This document shows positions 53,837 through 64,000 of a stretch of 64,000 bases of DNA, piece by piece. The stretch covers positions 248,001 through 312,000 of the forward strand of contig NZ_OZ060370.1 of the NCBI RefSeq assembly GCF_964058955.1, written 5' to 3'. This DNA is from Buchnera aphidicola (Phyllaphis fagi). Lineage in GTDB: Bacteria; Pseudomonadota; Gammaproteobacteria; Enterobacterales; Enterobacteriaceae. The notes under the pieces are model-generated. The model saw only the letters and a list, made by a program, of their open reading frames with translations, was not told where the DNA came from and searched no databases. The first letter of the stretch is position 1. The number at the start of each line of letters is the position of its first letter. The position numbers and the translations under genes are program-made.

Positions 53837-54493
53837 TTATTTAATAATTTCAACTCCATTTTTAGCACCAATTAAAATTAAATCTGGTTTTCTATAAGAA
53901 AATAATCCAACACTTACAACACCAGGTAAAGAATTAATTTTATTTTCCATTAAAATAGGAAATTCTAAATTTAAATCATATACATCTATAATAATATTAC
54001 CATTATCTGTAATAATCCCGCGCCTATATTTAGGAATACCACCTAATTTAAATATTTCTTGAGCAATATAAGAATATGATATAGGAATAATTTCTAACGG
54101 TAATGGGAAAAACCCTAATTTATTAACTTGTTTAGTTTTATCAATGATACAAACAAATTTTTTAGATACTGATGCAATAATTTTTTCTTTAGTTAAAGCT
54201 GCACCACCCCCTTTAACTACTTCCATATTATTATTAATTTCATCCGCACTATCTATATATGTAATAGAAGTAGAGATGGTATTTAAATCAAATACTTTAA
54301 TTCCATACTTTTTTAAAATAAATGTAGTATTATAAGAACTGGATATCACACCAATTACACGGTCTTTAATAGTACTAAGAGCTTGAATAAAATATGATAT
54401 TGTAGAACCTGAACCAATACCAATAATTGAATCAAAAGAAATATAATTAAGTGCAGCAATAGCTGCATATTTTTTATATGTATTTAATATCAT
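53837..54493 (-). CDS. rpiA: Ribose-5-phosphate isomerase A
   Basis: RpiA interconverts ribose 5-phosphate and ribulose 5-phosphate, supplying nucleotide and histidine precursors. The 218 residues match E. coli (219). GIGSGSTISYFI near residue 21 and VKGGGAALTKEKI near 93 are conserved substrate-binding motifs, and EIIPISYSYIAQEIFKLGG lies near 135. It stands alone on the minus strand between tRNA groups. Confidence 0.95.
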   Translation of the reverse strand: MILNTYKKYAAIAALNYISFDSIIGIGSGSTISYFIQALSTIKDRVIGVISSSYNTTFILKKYGIKVFDLNTISTSITYIDSADEINNNMEVVKGGGAALTKEKIIASVSKKFVCIIDKTKQVNKLGFFPLPLEIIPISYSYIAQEIFKLGGIPKYRRGIITDNGNIIIDVYDLNLEFPILMENKINSLPGVVSVGLFSYRKPDLILIGAKNGVEIIK

Positions 54494-54602
54494 AAATCTA
54501 TCATAAACTATATTTTTAAATAAAATAAATTTCTAATTAAATAAAATTTATTGTATTTTAAAATTTATGAACTTATAAAATAGACTAAAAATTCTTAAAT
54601 CA

Positions 54603-54673
54603 CTGGGGTACCTGGATTCGAACCAGGGATGCCGATATCAAAAACCGGTGCCTTACCGCTTGGCTATACCCCA
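54603..54673 (-). tRNA. tRNA-Gln(UUG)
   Basis: On the minus strand tggggta acceptor stem and TTG anticodon match E. coli glnU/glnW nearly base for base. It is the third of three tRNAs transcribed Met-Leu-Gln, the order of E. coli metT-leuW-glnU. CCA is not encoded. It also lies next to glnS, which charges it. Confidence 0.96.
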
Positions 54674-54698
54674 AAAAAACATAAAAATAATTTAAATA

Positions 54699-54780
54699 TA
54701 CGGGAGGCGAGACTTGAACTCGCAAACCTAAAGGCGCCAGAACCTAAATCTGGTGCGTCTACCTATTTCGCCACTCCCGC
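54699..54780 (-). tRNA. leuW: tRNA-Leu(UAG)
   Basis: The minus strand reads gcgggagtggcgaaa at its 5' end with a TAG anticodon, closely matching E. coli leuW. The first acceptor pair is G:U instead of G:C. It lies between tRNA-Met and tRNA-Gln. CCA is not encoded. Confidence 0.96.
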
Positions 54781-54789
54781 AAAATAATA

Positions 54790-54863
54790 TGGCTACGACG
54801 GGAATTGAACCCATGACCCCAGCGTTATGAGTGCTGTGCTCTAACCACCTGAGCTACGTAGCC
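54790..54863 (-). tRNA. metT: tRNA-Met(CAU), elongator type
   Basis: The minus strand reads ggctacgtagctcag with a CAT anticodon and an acceptor stem fully paired at position 1:72, so it is an elongator rather than initiator tRNA, like E. coli metT. It leads the metT-leuW-gln cluster. CCA is not encoded. Confidence 0.94.
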
Positions 54864-55009
54864 TTATATAAATTATGCTTCTTAACTTTATTTACGTCAA
54901 CAATTTTTTAAAAGATTTCTGCTCTTTATGAAATACAAACATATTAATATACTTTTTTAATATAAAAATTTAAAATTTATAACATATAAATTTTAAAATT
55001 AATAATCAT

Positions 55010-56659
55010 ATGAAATTTGATAAAAAAAAATATAATATTAGTTTCATACATAAAATAATTAAAAATGATTTAAAAAACAATAAACATTTATCTGTACATA
55101 CTAGATTTGCACCAGAACCAAACGGATATCTTCATATTGGTCATGCAAAAGCAATAGTTTTAAATTTTGAACTAGCTCAACAATTTAAAGGAAAGTGTAA
55201 TCTTCGATTTGATGATACTAACCCTAATACAGAAAATCTAAAATATATTAATGCTATTAAATATGATATTCTATGGTTAGGATACAAATGGTACCAAAAA
55301 ACTCGATATACTTCCTATTATTTTAATCAAATATATCAATATGCTTTACAATTAATTAAAAAAAATTTAGCATATGTAGACAAATTAAAAAAAAATGAAA
55401 TTCGAGAATATCGAGGAACACTAAATACTCCTGGTACTAACAGTCCTTATAGAAATCAAAGTATTGAAGAAAATATTTTTTTATTTGAACAAATGAAAAA
55501 AGGAAACATTCCTGAAGGATATGCTTGTTTACGCGCTAAAATAAATATGCATTCTCCATTTATAATATTAAGAGATCCTGTATTATATAGAATTAAATTT
55601 ACTCAACATCATCAAACAAAATTATTATGGTGTATTTATCCAACATATGATTTTGCACATTGTATTTCAGACGCTATCGAAGGTATTACACACTCCTTAT
55701 GTACTTTAGAATTTCAAGATAATCGAAGATTATATAATTGGATATTAAATAATATTAATATTTCTCATCATACCTATCAATATGAATATTCTCGATTAAA
55801 TTTAGAATATTCTATTCTTTCGAAAAGAAAATTAAAAATACTTATTCAAAATAATATTATTAATGATTGGAAGGATCCTAGAATACCTACTATTTCAGGA
55901 TTGCGCGCAAGAGGATATACAGCTTCTTCTATTATAAATTTTTGTAATAAAATAGGTGTAACCAAACAAAAAAATTTAATAGAATTTTCAACATTAGAAC
56001 ATTGTATAAGATCAGAATTAAATAAAACAGCGTATCGTACTATGGCTATTTTAAACCCTATAGAAGTTATTTTATATAATATACCCAACCAATATGAAGA
56101 AATTATTAATATATTTAATCATCCAAATAATCCTAATATGGGTAGCAAAAATATTATATTTAATAATACAATATATATTGAACGATCAGATTTCCAAGAA
56201 TATCCTCAAAAAAAATATTATAGATTAACATTAGAGCAACCAGTAAAATTAAAATATTCTTATATAATTACAGCAAAATATATAGAAAAAGATAAAAATC
56301 AAAACATTAATAAAATATTTTGTACATGTAATCTAAAAAATATAAAAAATAAAAAAAAATATGGAATTATTCATTGGATATCAAAAAAACAATCAATTAA
56401 ATCAGAATTTAGATTATATAATCATATTTTTAATGTTAAAAATCCAGAATATCAAAAAAATATATTATCTATTATAAATACTAATTCAAAAATAATAAAA
56501 TACGGATTTATTAACTCATCAATTCATATAAACAGTTTAATAAGTACCTATCAATTTGAACGCATAGGATATTTTTTTAAGGATATGAATCTTTCTAACG
56601 GAAAATATATAATATTTCATCAAACAGTTAGCATAAAAAATACACATAAACATCTATAA
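55010..56659 (+). CDS. glnS: Glutaminyl-tRNA synthetase GlnS
   Basis: GlnS charges tRNA-Gln. It is a class I enzyme of 549 residues (E. coli 554). The HIGH motif is in GYLHIGHAKA near residue 43, and the KMSKS equivalent is LSKRKLK near 271. RFDDTNP and YPTYDFAHCISDAIEG also match. Its C-terminal beta-barrel anticodon domain is complete. It is divergent from the tRNA cluster containing its substrate tRNA-Gln(UUG). Confidence 0.97.
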   Translation: MKFDKKKYNISFIHKIIKNDLKNNKHLSVHTRFAPEPNGYLHIGHAKAIVLNFELAQQFKGKCNLRFDDTNPNTENLKYINAIKYDILWLGYKWYQKTRYTSYYFNQIYQYALQLIKKNLAYVDKLKKNEIREYRGTLNTPGTNSPYRNQSIEENIFLFEQMKKGNIPEGYACLRAKINMHSPFIILRDPVLYRIKFTQHHQTKLLWCIYPTYDFAHCISDAIEGITHSLCTLEFQDNRRLYNWILNNINISHHTYQYEYSRLNLEYSILSKRKLKILIQNNIINDWKDPRIPTISGLRARGYTASSIINFCNKIGVTKQKNLIEFSTLEHCIRSELNKTAYRTMAILNPIEVILYNIPNQYEEIINIFNHPNNPNMGSKNIIFNNTIYIERSDFQEYPQKKYYRLTLEQPVKLKYSYIITAKYIEKDKNQNINKIFCTCNLKNIKNKKKYGIIHWISKKQSIKSEFRLYNHIFNVKNPEYQKNILSIINTNSKIIKYGFINSSIHINSLISTYQFERIGYFFKDMNLSNGKYIIFHQTVSIKNTHKHL

Positions 56660-56732
56660 ATATTAATTAAATAAAATAAATAATTATATAGTAAATTATT
56701 TAGTTATATAATATAAAACTATTATTTACTAG

Positions 56733-58409
<1,677 letters not shown>

Positions 58410-58439
58410 TTTTATAATATTTACCAAAAAGGAAATAAA

Positions 58440-59756
58440 ATGTCTAAAATAAATAAAATTCTTGCTAGAGAAATTATTGATTCTAGAGGAAATCCAACTA
58501 TAGAAGCTGAAGTACAATTACAAGATGGTTCAATTGGATTATTTTCATGTCCATCAGGTGCATCTACCGGAAAATATGAAGCATTAGAATTACGCGATAA
58601 TAATCCTAATAGATTTTTAGGTAAAGGAGTTTCTAAAGCTGTTTCATTAATTAATACAATAATTTTTAAATCGTTAAAAAATCAAGATGCTAATAATCAA
58701 AACGAAATTGATAAAATAATGTTAAATTTAGATGGTACAGAAAATAAACAAAACTTAGGTGCAAATTCAATTTTATCTGTATCTATGGCTACTGCTAAAG
58801 CAGCATCTATTTCTAAAGGTATACCTTTATATGAACATATTGCAGAATTAAATAACACTCCAAAATGTTTTTCTATGCCATTACCTATGATTAATATTAT
58901 TAATGGTGGAAGTCATTCTAATAATAATTTAGATATACAAGAATTTATGATACAACCAGTAGGAGCAAAATCTATTAAAGAAGCTATTAGAATGGGATGT
59001 GAAATTTTTCAAACATTAGGTTATATTCTAAAAAATAATAATTTAAGCACATCGGTGGGTGATGAAGGAGGATATGCACCAAACTTACAATCTAATGAAT
59101 CTGCTCTCATGATGATTCAACAAGCAGTTGAAAAATCAGGTTATAAATTAGGTCAAGATATTACAATTGCTATGGATTGTGCAGCTTCTGAATTATATAA
59201 TACAAAAACACACATTTATCATCTAAAACATGAAAATAAACAATTTACTTCTCAAGAATTCAGTAATTTTATAAGAAATTTAACATTAAAATACCCAATT
59301 ACATCTGTTGAAGATGGTCAAAGTGAATCTGATTGGAATGGTTTTTTATATCAAACAAAACTATTAGGAGATCATATACAAATAGTAGGAGATGACTTGT
59401 TTGTAACAAACACAAAAAAATTAAACCAAGGTATCAAAAAAGGTATTGCAAATTCTATTTTAATTAAATTAAATCAAATTGGTACATTAACCGAAACATT
59501 ATCAACTATTAAATTAGCTAAAAAAGCAAAATATTCTACAATAATATCACATAGATCAGGTGAAACAGAAGATACTTCAATTGCAGATTTAGCTGTAGGA
59601 ACTCAATCCGGTCAAATTAAAACAGGATCTATGAGTCGATCTGATCGATTATCAAAATACAATCAATTAATCAGAATTGAAGAAAAATTAAATCATACTG
59701 CTCCATTTCATGGAATAAAAGAATTAAAACAATATTATAATACTTTAAAATCATAA
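58440..59756 (+). CDS. eno: Enolase
   Basis: Enolase converts 2-phosphoglycerate to phosphoenolpyruvate, supplying both glycolysis and the PTS that drives PtsG. The 438-residue protein is slightly longer than E. coli (432). [15 protein letters not shown], the [10 protein letters not shown] glutamate region, [10 protein letters not shown] and [10 protein letters not shown] are conserved. A strong aagga site precedes ATG 58440. In E. coli enolase docks on RNase E, but the docking region is absent from this RNase E. Confidence 0.97.
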   Translation: MSKINKILAREIIDSRGNPTIEAEVQLQDGSIGLFSCPSGASTGKYEALELRDNNPNRFLGKGVSKAVSLINTIIFKSLKNQDANNQNEIDKIMLNLDGTENKQNLGANSILSVSMATAKAASISKGIPLYEHIAELNNTPKCFSMPLPMINIINGGSHSNNNLDIQEFMIQPVGAKSIKEAIRMGCEIFQTLGYILKNNNLSTSVGDEGGYAPNLQSNESALMMIQQAVEKSGYKLGQDITIAMDCAASELYNTKTHIYHLKHENKQFTSQEFSNFIRNLTLKYPITSVEDGQSESDWNGFLYQTKLLGDHIQIVGDDLFVTNTKKLNQGIKKGIANSILIKLNQIGTLTETLSTIKLAKKAKYSTIISHRSGETEDTSIADLAVGTQSGQIKTGSMSRSDRLSKYNQLIRIEEKLNHTAPFHGIKELKQYYNTLKS

Positions 59757-59803
59757 TTAAAAATATAAAAAATTAAAAATTTATAAATTACAAGGATGTT
59801 TAA

Positions 59804-59818
59804 TATAACATTGTTATA
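59804..59818. terminator. Weak hairpin between convergent eno and engB
   Basis: A 6-bp stem tataac / gttata with a 3-base loop lies about 50 bp after the eno stop. It could terminate eno, but the stem is short and A/T-rich. Nothing else is visible in 59757-60020. Confidence 0.25.
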
Positions 59819-60020
59819 AAAATATTAAAATAATTAAAATATTAAATACTTATAACATATTATAAATATAATAAAAAATATGCATTATTGATTACATAAA
59901 TTAAATAATACATACATTTTTAAGATTATTATAATGTATAAAATATATAATTTGAAATAATACAATTTTCAGTTTTATATAAATTATATGAATATGTAAA
60001 GATACAAGATTATTAAATAA

Positions 60021-60620
60021 TTATTTTATCATCCATATATTAATGATATTTAATATCTTATCCACTCCAATTTTTTTAAAAGATGAAAAAATAATAATTT
60101 CAATATTTCGAAAATCTGGAAATAACTGATTTTTTAAAATATATAGTTGTTTTTTTTGTGATTGTACTGTTATTTTATCACATTTTGTTAAAATAATTAA
60201 TATATTTATATTTCGTGTTTTAGATAATTTTAATATATTATAATCTATTAGTCTCATTAATCTTCTAATATCTATTAATAGAATTAATCCTTTTAAATAT
60301 TTTCTTTGTTTTAAATAATTAAAAATTAAATTATTTATTTTTTTTTTTTCATTTTTACATCTTTTAGAATATCCATAACCAGGTAAATCTACTATACGAA
60401 AATCTGAAGTCACTTGAAAAAAATTAATCATTTTTGTACAACCTGGAAATTTACTGCATCGTGCTAATTTATTATTATTTGTTAAACAATTAATTAAACT
60501 TGATTTTCCGGAATTTGAATAACCAGAAAATGCTATTTCCATACCATACGGATAAATATTATCAGTATTCCATACATCAACACTTGTTAAAAATCGAGCA
60601 ACGTTATAATTATTAATCAT
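60021..60620 (-). CDS. engB: Ribosome biogenesis GTP-binding protein EngB (YihA/YsxC)
   Basis: EngB is a small GTPase needed for large-subunit assembly. The 199 residues fit the family (about 200). GTPase motifs are FSGYSNSGKSSLINCL near residue 31, DLPGYGYSK near 78, and TKCDK near 145. It is divergent from typA. The start at ATG 60620 fits the family N-terminus. Confidence 0.94.
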   Translation of the reverse strand: MINNYNVARFLTSVDVWNTDNIYPYGMEIAFSGYSNSGKSSLINCLTNNNKLARCSKFPGCTKMINFFQVTSDFRIVDLPGYGYSKRCKNEKKKINNLIFNYLKQRKYLKGLILLIDIRRLMRLIDYNILKLSKTRNINILIILTKCDKITVQSQKKQLYILKNQLFPDFRNIEIIIFSSFKKIGVDKILNIINIWMIK

Positions 60621-60839
60621 AATACTATAAATACTCGTTCATTTTAAAATATATAAATATCAAAATACTTCAATACATACATAGAATAAAGATTATTATA
60701 TTTTAAATATCATATATTATTAATAAAATAATATATCTTATAATATAATATAGTTTAATAATATAAAAATTTTAACTAATTATTTAATTTATATTTAGTA
60801 ATACAAATTATTTATATTTTATAATATAAAGGATAAAAA

Positions 60840-62672
60840 ATGGTTATAAATCTAAGAAATATAGCTATTATTGCACATATTGATCATGGAAAAACCACAC
60901 TATTAGATCAATTACTTAAACAATCAGGAACATTTCATGATAAAGAAGAAAATATTAATCGAATTATGGACTATCATGAATTAGAAAAAGAAAGAGGCAT
61001 TACAATATTAGCTAAAAATACAGCTATTCAATGGAATAAATATAGAATTAATATTATTGATACACCTGGACATTCCGATTTTGGAGGAGAAGTAGAACGT
61101 GTTATGTCTATGGTTGATTCTGTATTACTAGTAGTTGATGCTTTTGATGGTCCTATGCCACAAACAAGATTTGTTACACAGAAAGCTTTTGAATATAATT
61201 TAAATCCTATTGTTGTAATTAATAAAATTGATAGAAAATATTCTAGACCTGAATGGGTCATAGATCAAATATTTGATTTATTCGTAAATTTAAATGCAAC
61301 AGATGAACAATTAGATTTTCCAGTTATTTATACTTCTGCTTTACTCGGTACTGCTAGTACAAATTATCAAACGATGGACAATAATATGAATGCATTATAT
61401 AATGCAATCATTAAATATACTCCTATACCAAAGGTCAATCCTAAAGGAAATTTACAAATTCAAATTTCTCAGTTAGATTACGATAATTATTTAGGTTTAA
61501 TTGGAATTGGTCGAATTAATCAAGGAACTATTTATAGTAATCAACAAGTATCAATAATTGATAAAACAGGACATGTACGAAACGGGAAAATAGGAAAAAT
61601 ATTAAAATATTTTGGATTAAAAAAAATAGAAATACAACATGCATATGCTGGAGAAATCATTGCAATTACTGGATTAAGTAATTTATATATTTCTGATACA
61701 ATTTGTGATGTTAATAATATTCATCCATTACCTCCTGTAACAATAGATCCACCTACAGTAAATATGTTATTTTCTGTTAATACCTCTCCTTTTTGTGGGA
61801 AAGAAGGAAAATATGTTACTTCTACTAAAATTTATGAAAGATTAAAAAAAGAAATCATACATAATGTTGCTATGAAAGTAAAAAAAACATCTAATTCTAA
61901 TGAATTTTCTGTTTCTGGAAGAGGAGAATTACATTTATCTATATTAATTGAAACTATGAGACGAGAAGGATTTGAATTAGAAGTATCAAGACCTAAAATT
62001 ATTTTTAAAAATCAAGATAATATTCAAACTGAACCTTTTGAAAATGTAGTAATAGATATTGAAGAATGTCATCAAGGAGTAATTATAGAATGTATGGGAC
62101 AAAAAAAAGGAAAAATAAAAAATATTATTCCTGATAATAAAAAAAGAATAAGATTAGAATATGTTATATCTAGCCGAGCATTAATAGGTTTTCGAAATCA
62201 ATTTATGAATATTACATCTGGAACAGGATTATTTTATTCATCCTTTTCACATTATGGAAAAAAACAATCCTATGATATGGGGCAAAGACAAAATGGTGTC
62301 CTAATATCTAATGGAACAGGATTAACAACAGGTTTTGCATTATTTAATCTTCAAAATAGAGGAAAATTATTTTTAGGACATGCAGAAAAAGTTTATCAAG
62401 GTCAAATTATTGGAATACATAATAGATCTAATGATTTAACTGTAAATTGTTTAACTGGTAAAAAATTAACCAATATGCGAGCCTCTGGAACTGATGAAGC
62501 AATATCTCTAATTCCTCCTATTAATATGACATTAGAAAAATCATTAGGCTTTATTAATGATGACGAATTAATAGAAATTACTCCATATTCTATTCGTATA
62601 CGTAAAAAATATCTTACTGAAAATGACCGAAAAATTAAAATTCGAAAACATAAAAAATTAAATAATCTATAA
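60840..62672 (+). CDS. typA: Translational GTPase TypA (BipA)
   Basis: TypA/BipA is an EF-G-like GTPase acting on the ribosome, needed for 50S assembly in the cold and under stress. The 610-residue protein (E. coli 607) has [15 protein letters not shown] at residue 11, the effector segment [27 protein letters not shown] and NKIDR. Its C-terminal BipA-specific domain ending in [16 protein letters not shown] is complete. An aagga site precedes ATG 60840. Confidence 0.97.
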   Translation: MVINLRNIAIIAHIDHGKTTLLDQLLKQSGTFHDKEENINRIMDYHELEKERGITILAKNTAIQWNKYRINIIDTPGHSDFGGEVERVMSMVDSVLLVVDAFDGPMPQTRFVTQKAFEYNLNPIVVINKIDRKYSRPEWVIDQIFDLFVNLNATDEQLDFPVIYTSALLGTASTNYQTMDNNMNALYNAIIKYTPIPKVNPKGNLQIQISQLDYDNYLGLIGIGRINQGTIYSNQQVSIIDKTGHVRNGKIGKILKYFGLKKIEIQHAYAGEIIAITGLSNLYISDTICDVNNIHPLPPVTIDPPTVNMLFSVNTSPFCGKEGKYVTSTKIYERLKKEIIHNVAMKVKKTSNSNEFSVSGRGELHLSILIETMRREGFELEVSRPKIIFKNQDNIQTEPFENVVIDIEECHQGVIIECMGQKKGKIKNIIPDNKKRIRLEYVISSRALIGFRNQFMNITSGTGLFYSSFSHYGKKQSYDMGQRQNGVLISNGTGLTTGFALFNLQNRGKLFLGHAEKVYQGQIIGIHNRSNDLTVNCLTGKKLTNMRASGTDEAISLIPPINMTLEKSLGFINDDELIEITPYSIRIRKKYLTENDRKIKIRKHKKLNNL

Positions 62673-62770
62673 AATTTTTATTTATTATCAATCTAATTAT
62701 TATTTATATTATCAATATCTTCATAATATTTTATTTCAACCATTATAAATAATAAAATTATTATGCACAA

Positions 62771-62797
62771 TAACATTAAAAATTTTATCTAATGTTA
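62771..62797. terminator. Hairpin between convergent typA and ygfZ
   Basis: A perfect 8-bp stem taacatta / taatgtta with an 11-base loop lies between the two stops, 99 bp after typA and 43 bp from ygfZ. Its position suits a shared terminator; the stem is A/T-rich. Confidence 0.4.
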
Positions 62798-62839
62798 AGT
62801 ATGATACAATTTTAAAATATTTTAATATTTCATAAAATG

Positions 62840-63811
62840 TTATTTAATTACAAAATAACTTGTCACATTAGTAGATATACGGAAAATTTTATGCGAATCA
62901 ATTTTATTATTTAAAATACATTGTATACAAAAAATATTATTTTGAAAATGTAAAACAAAAAATACATTTCCTACTTTTTTCCATATACCATCATACATTT
63001 CTACATTAGCTAAAACATTAGGTATAATGTTTGAAATACCAATCAAACAATATAATTTTCTTTTATTAACATTACGAAAATGTAAACGAGATATTATTTC
63101 TTGACCACAATAACAACCTTTTTTAAAATCTATCCCATTAAAATATTCTAAATTGATTTCTTGAGGAACATATTTTCCAATAGTTTTTTTTTCAATAATA
63201 GGAATACCTGATTGTATGTCTAAAAATAACCATTGATTTTTTACATGTTTTATATATTGGTTTAATAACCATTGTCTTAATTTTATAAAATCTTCTTTTT
63301 CTAAAATCAATAAAAAACGTTCTATCGGATCTTGAAACCATAATACAATATTATTATTTATATATATAACTGATTTTTTTTGATCTGGTAAATTTTTAAA
63401 GTAACCTAATAATATGTTTCTAGAATGTAATCCTGATATTCCTAATAAAATAAAATGATGTAGACGAGTAATATTCACATCTGAAAATACAGAATATTTC
63501 TTTAATTCATCGATTTGTATTGTACAAACACTATTTCGTTGAATATATGCATATCCAGACTTATAATGAAATAAACGTAAAGTACTCCAAACTTTTCCTT
63601 TATAGTTGCAATGAGCACATAAAATATGATCATGTAAATTTAATAAAAATAGATTAATAGTAATTTGACTTTGTAAATATTTTTTACTATCTAATCCTGA
63701 TACCCATATTAATGACCAATCAGACAATACAGTAAAAGAACATAAAAAATTATATAAAATATTATCTGAAATATCATAATATTTTTTTTTATAAATATAA
63801 AAATCTTTCAT
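62840..63811 (-). CDS. ygfZ: Folate-binding Fe-S cluster maturation protein YgfZ
   Basis: YgfZ is a folate-dependent protein related to the glycine-cleavage T protein; it supports maturation or repair of some iron-sulfur enzymes. The signature KGCYCGQEIISR lies near residue 234, with the family cysteine. GLDSKKYLQSQIT and WLFLDIQSGIPII also match. I choose ATG 63811 (MKDFYIYKK), with a gaga site just upstream; the longer frame begins at TTG six codons earlier. The length of 323 residues matches E. coli (326). LeuC, an Fe-S enzyme in this window, is a possible client. Confidence 0.93.
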   Translation of the reverse strand: MKDFYIYKKKYYDISDNILYNFLCSFTVLSDWSLIWVSGLDSKKYLQSQITINLFLLNLHDHILCAHCNYKGKVWSTLRLFHYKSGYAYIQRNSVCTIQIDELKKYSVFSDVNITRLHHFILLGISGLHSRNILLGYFKNLPDQKKSVIYINNNIVLWFQDPIERFLLILEKEDFIKLRQWLLNQYIKHVKNQWLFLDIQSGIPIIEKKTIGKYVPQEINLEYFNGIDFKKGCYCGQEIISRLHFRNVNKRKLYCLIGISNIIPNVLANVEMYDGIWKKVGNVFFVLHFQNNIFCIQCILNNKIDSHKIFRISTNVTSYFVIK

Positions 63812-64000
63812 ATAGTTCTCATAACACAAAATATTATATTTAAGATATTTTATTATAAATAATATTCAATATTTGTAAAATAATATAAATATATTTTATA
63901 AAATATACAAATTATAAAATAATATATTTTATCATTTTCAATATTTTTTTATTAAAAATAAAAAATATATACAATGTTATAATAAAATACTTTAAATAAT

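Overview
The window is a piece of a strongly reduced, extremely A+T-rich gammaproteobacterial chromosome. Protein sequences and conserved gene blocks point to Buchnera aphidicola, the obligate nutritional symbiont of aphids. The blocks still match Escherichia coli order: murJ-flg-rne-rluC-rpmF-tmk-holB-tatD-ptsG, greA-rlmE-ftsH-secG-leuU-nusA-infB-rbfA-truB-rpsO-pnp-deaD, alaS-csrA-serV-argV and pyrG-eno. Amino-acid provisioning genes (leuABC, argI, pheA, aroQ) sit among a minimal informational set. The leu genes are chromosomal here rather than on a plasmid, which I recall for the Baizongia strain. The strain cannot be named from sequence alone. No insertion sequence, prophage, CRISPR array or rRNA gene was seen.

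Layout. 1-4.2 kb: leuCBA on the minus strand (leuD would lie off the left edge). 4.3-6.1 kb: minCDE, also minus and upstream of leuA. 6.3-7.8 kb: rsmC and tRNA-Leu, -Cys, -Ser. 7.9-13.8 kb: murJ, an isolated flgH-flgI pair, a very short rne, and rluC. 13.9-18.4 kb: rpmF, tmk, holB, tatD, ptsG, with the fab cluster deleted. 18.7-25.9 kb: asnS, trhO, valS, argI. 26.2-40 kb: a minus-strand transcription/translation superblock from greA to deaD. 40-43.3 kb: ibaG, rplU, rpmA, obgE facing rplM-rpsI. 43.5-50.2 kb: pheA, rpsP, rimM, rplS, aroQ, rluD, interrupted by two long gene-free gaps where ffh, trmD and other genes have been lost or moved. 50.4-64 kb: alaS, csrA, two tRNAs, rpiA, three tRNAs, glnS, pyrG, eno, engB, typA, ygfZ.

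The genes serve three jobs: ribosome, tRNA and RNA metabolism (most of the window); cell growth and division (minCDE, murJ, ftsH, secG, engB, obgE); and host-directed synthesis of leucine, arginine and phenylalanine, fuelled by glucose uptake through PtsG.

The strongest unusual signal is that truB, rimM and rluD, all RNA-modification or ribosome-maturation genes, are each interrupted exactly in a long poly(A) tract (11, 12 and 13 A on the coding strand). In all three, one extra A would restore one continuous, family-typical protein. This fits rescue by polymerase slippage at poly(A) tracts, described for Buchnera and related symbionts, or early pseudogenization. Other points: RNase E stops six residues after its zinc-link cysteines, FlgI lacks its last third and FlgH lacks a lipobox, ValS lacks its C-terminal coiled coil, NusA and ObgE lack C-terminal domains, PheA lacks its feedback motifs, and no tRNA gene encodes CCA.
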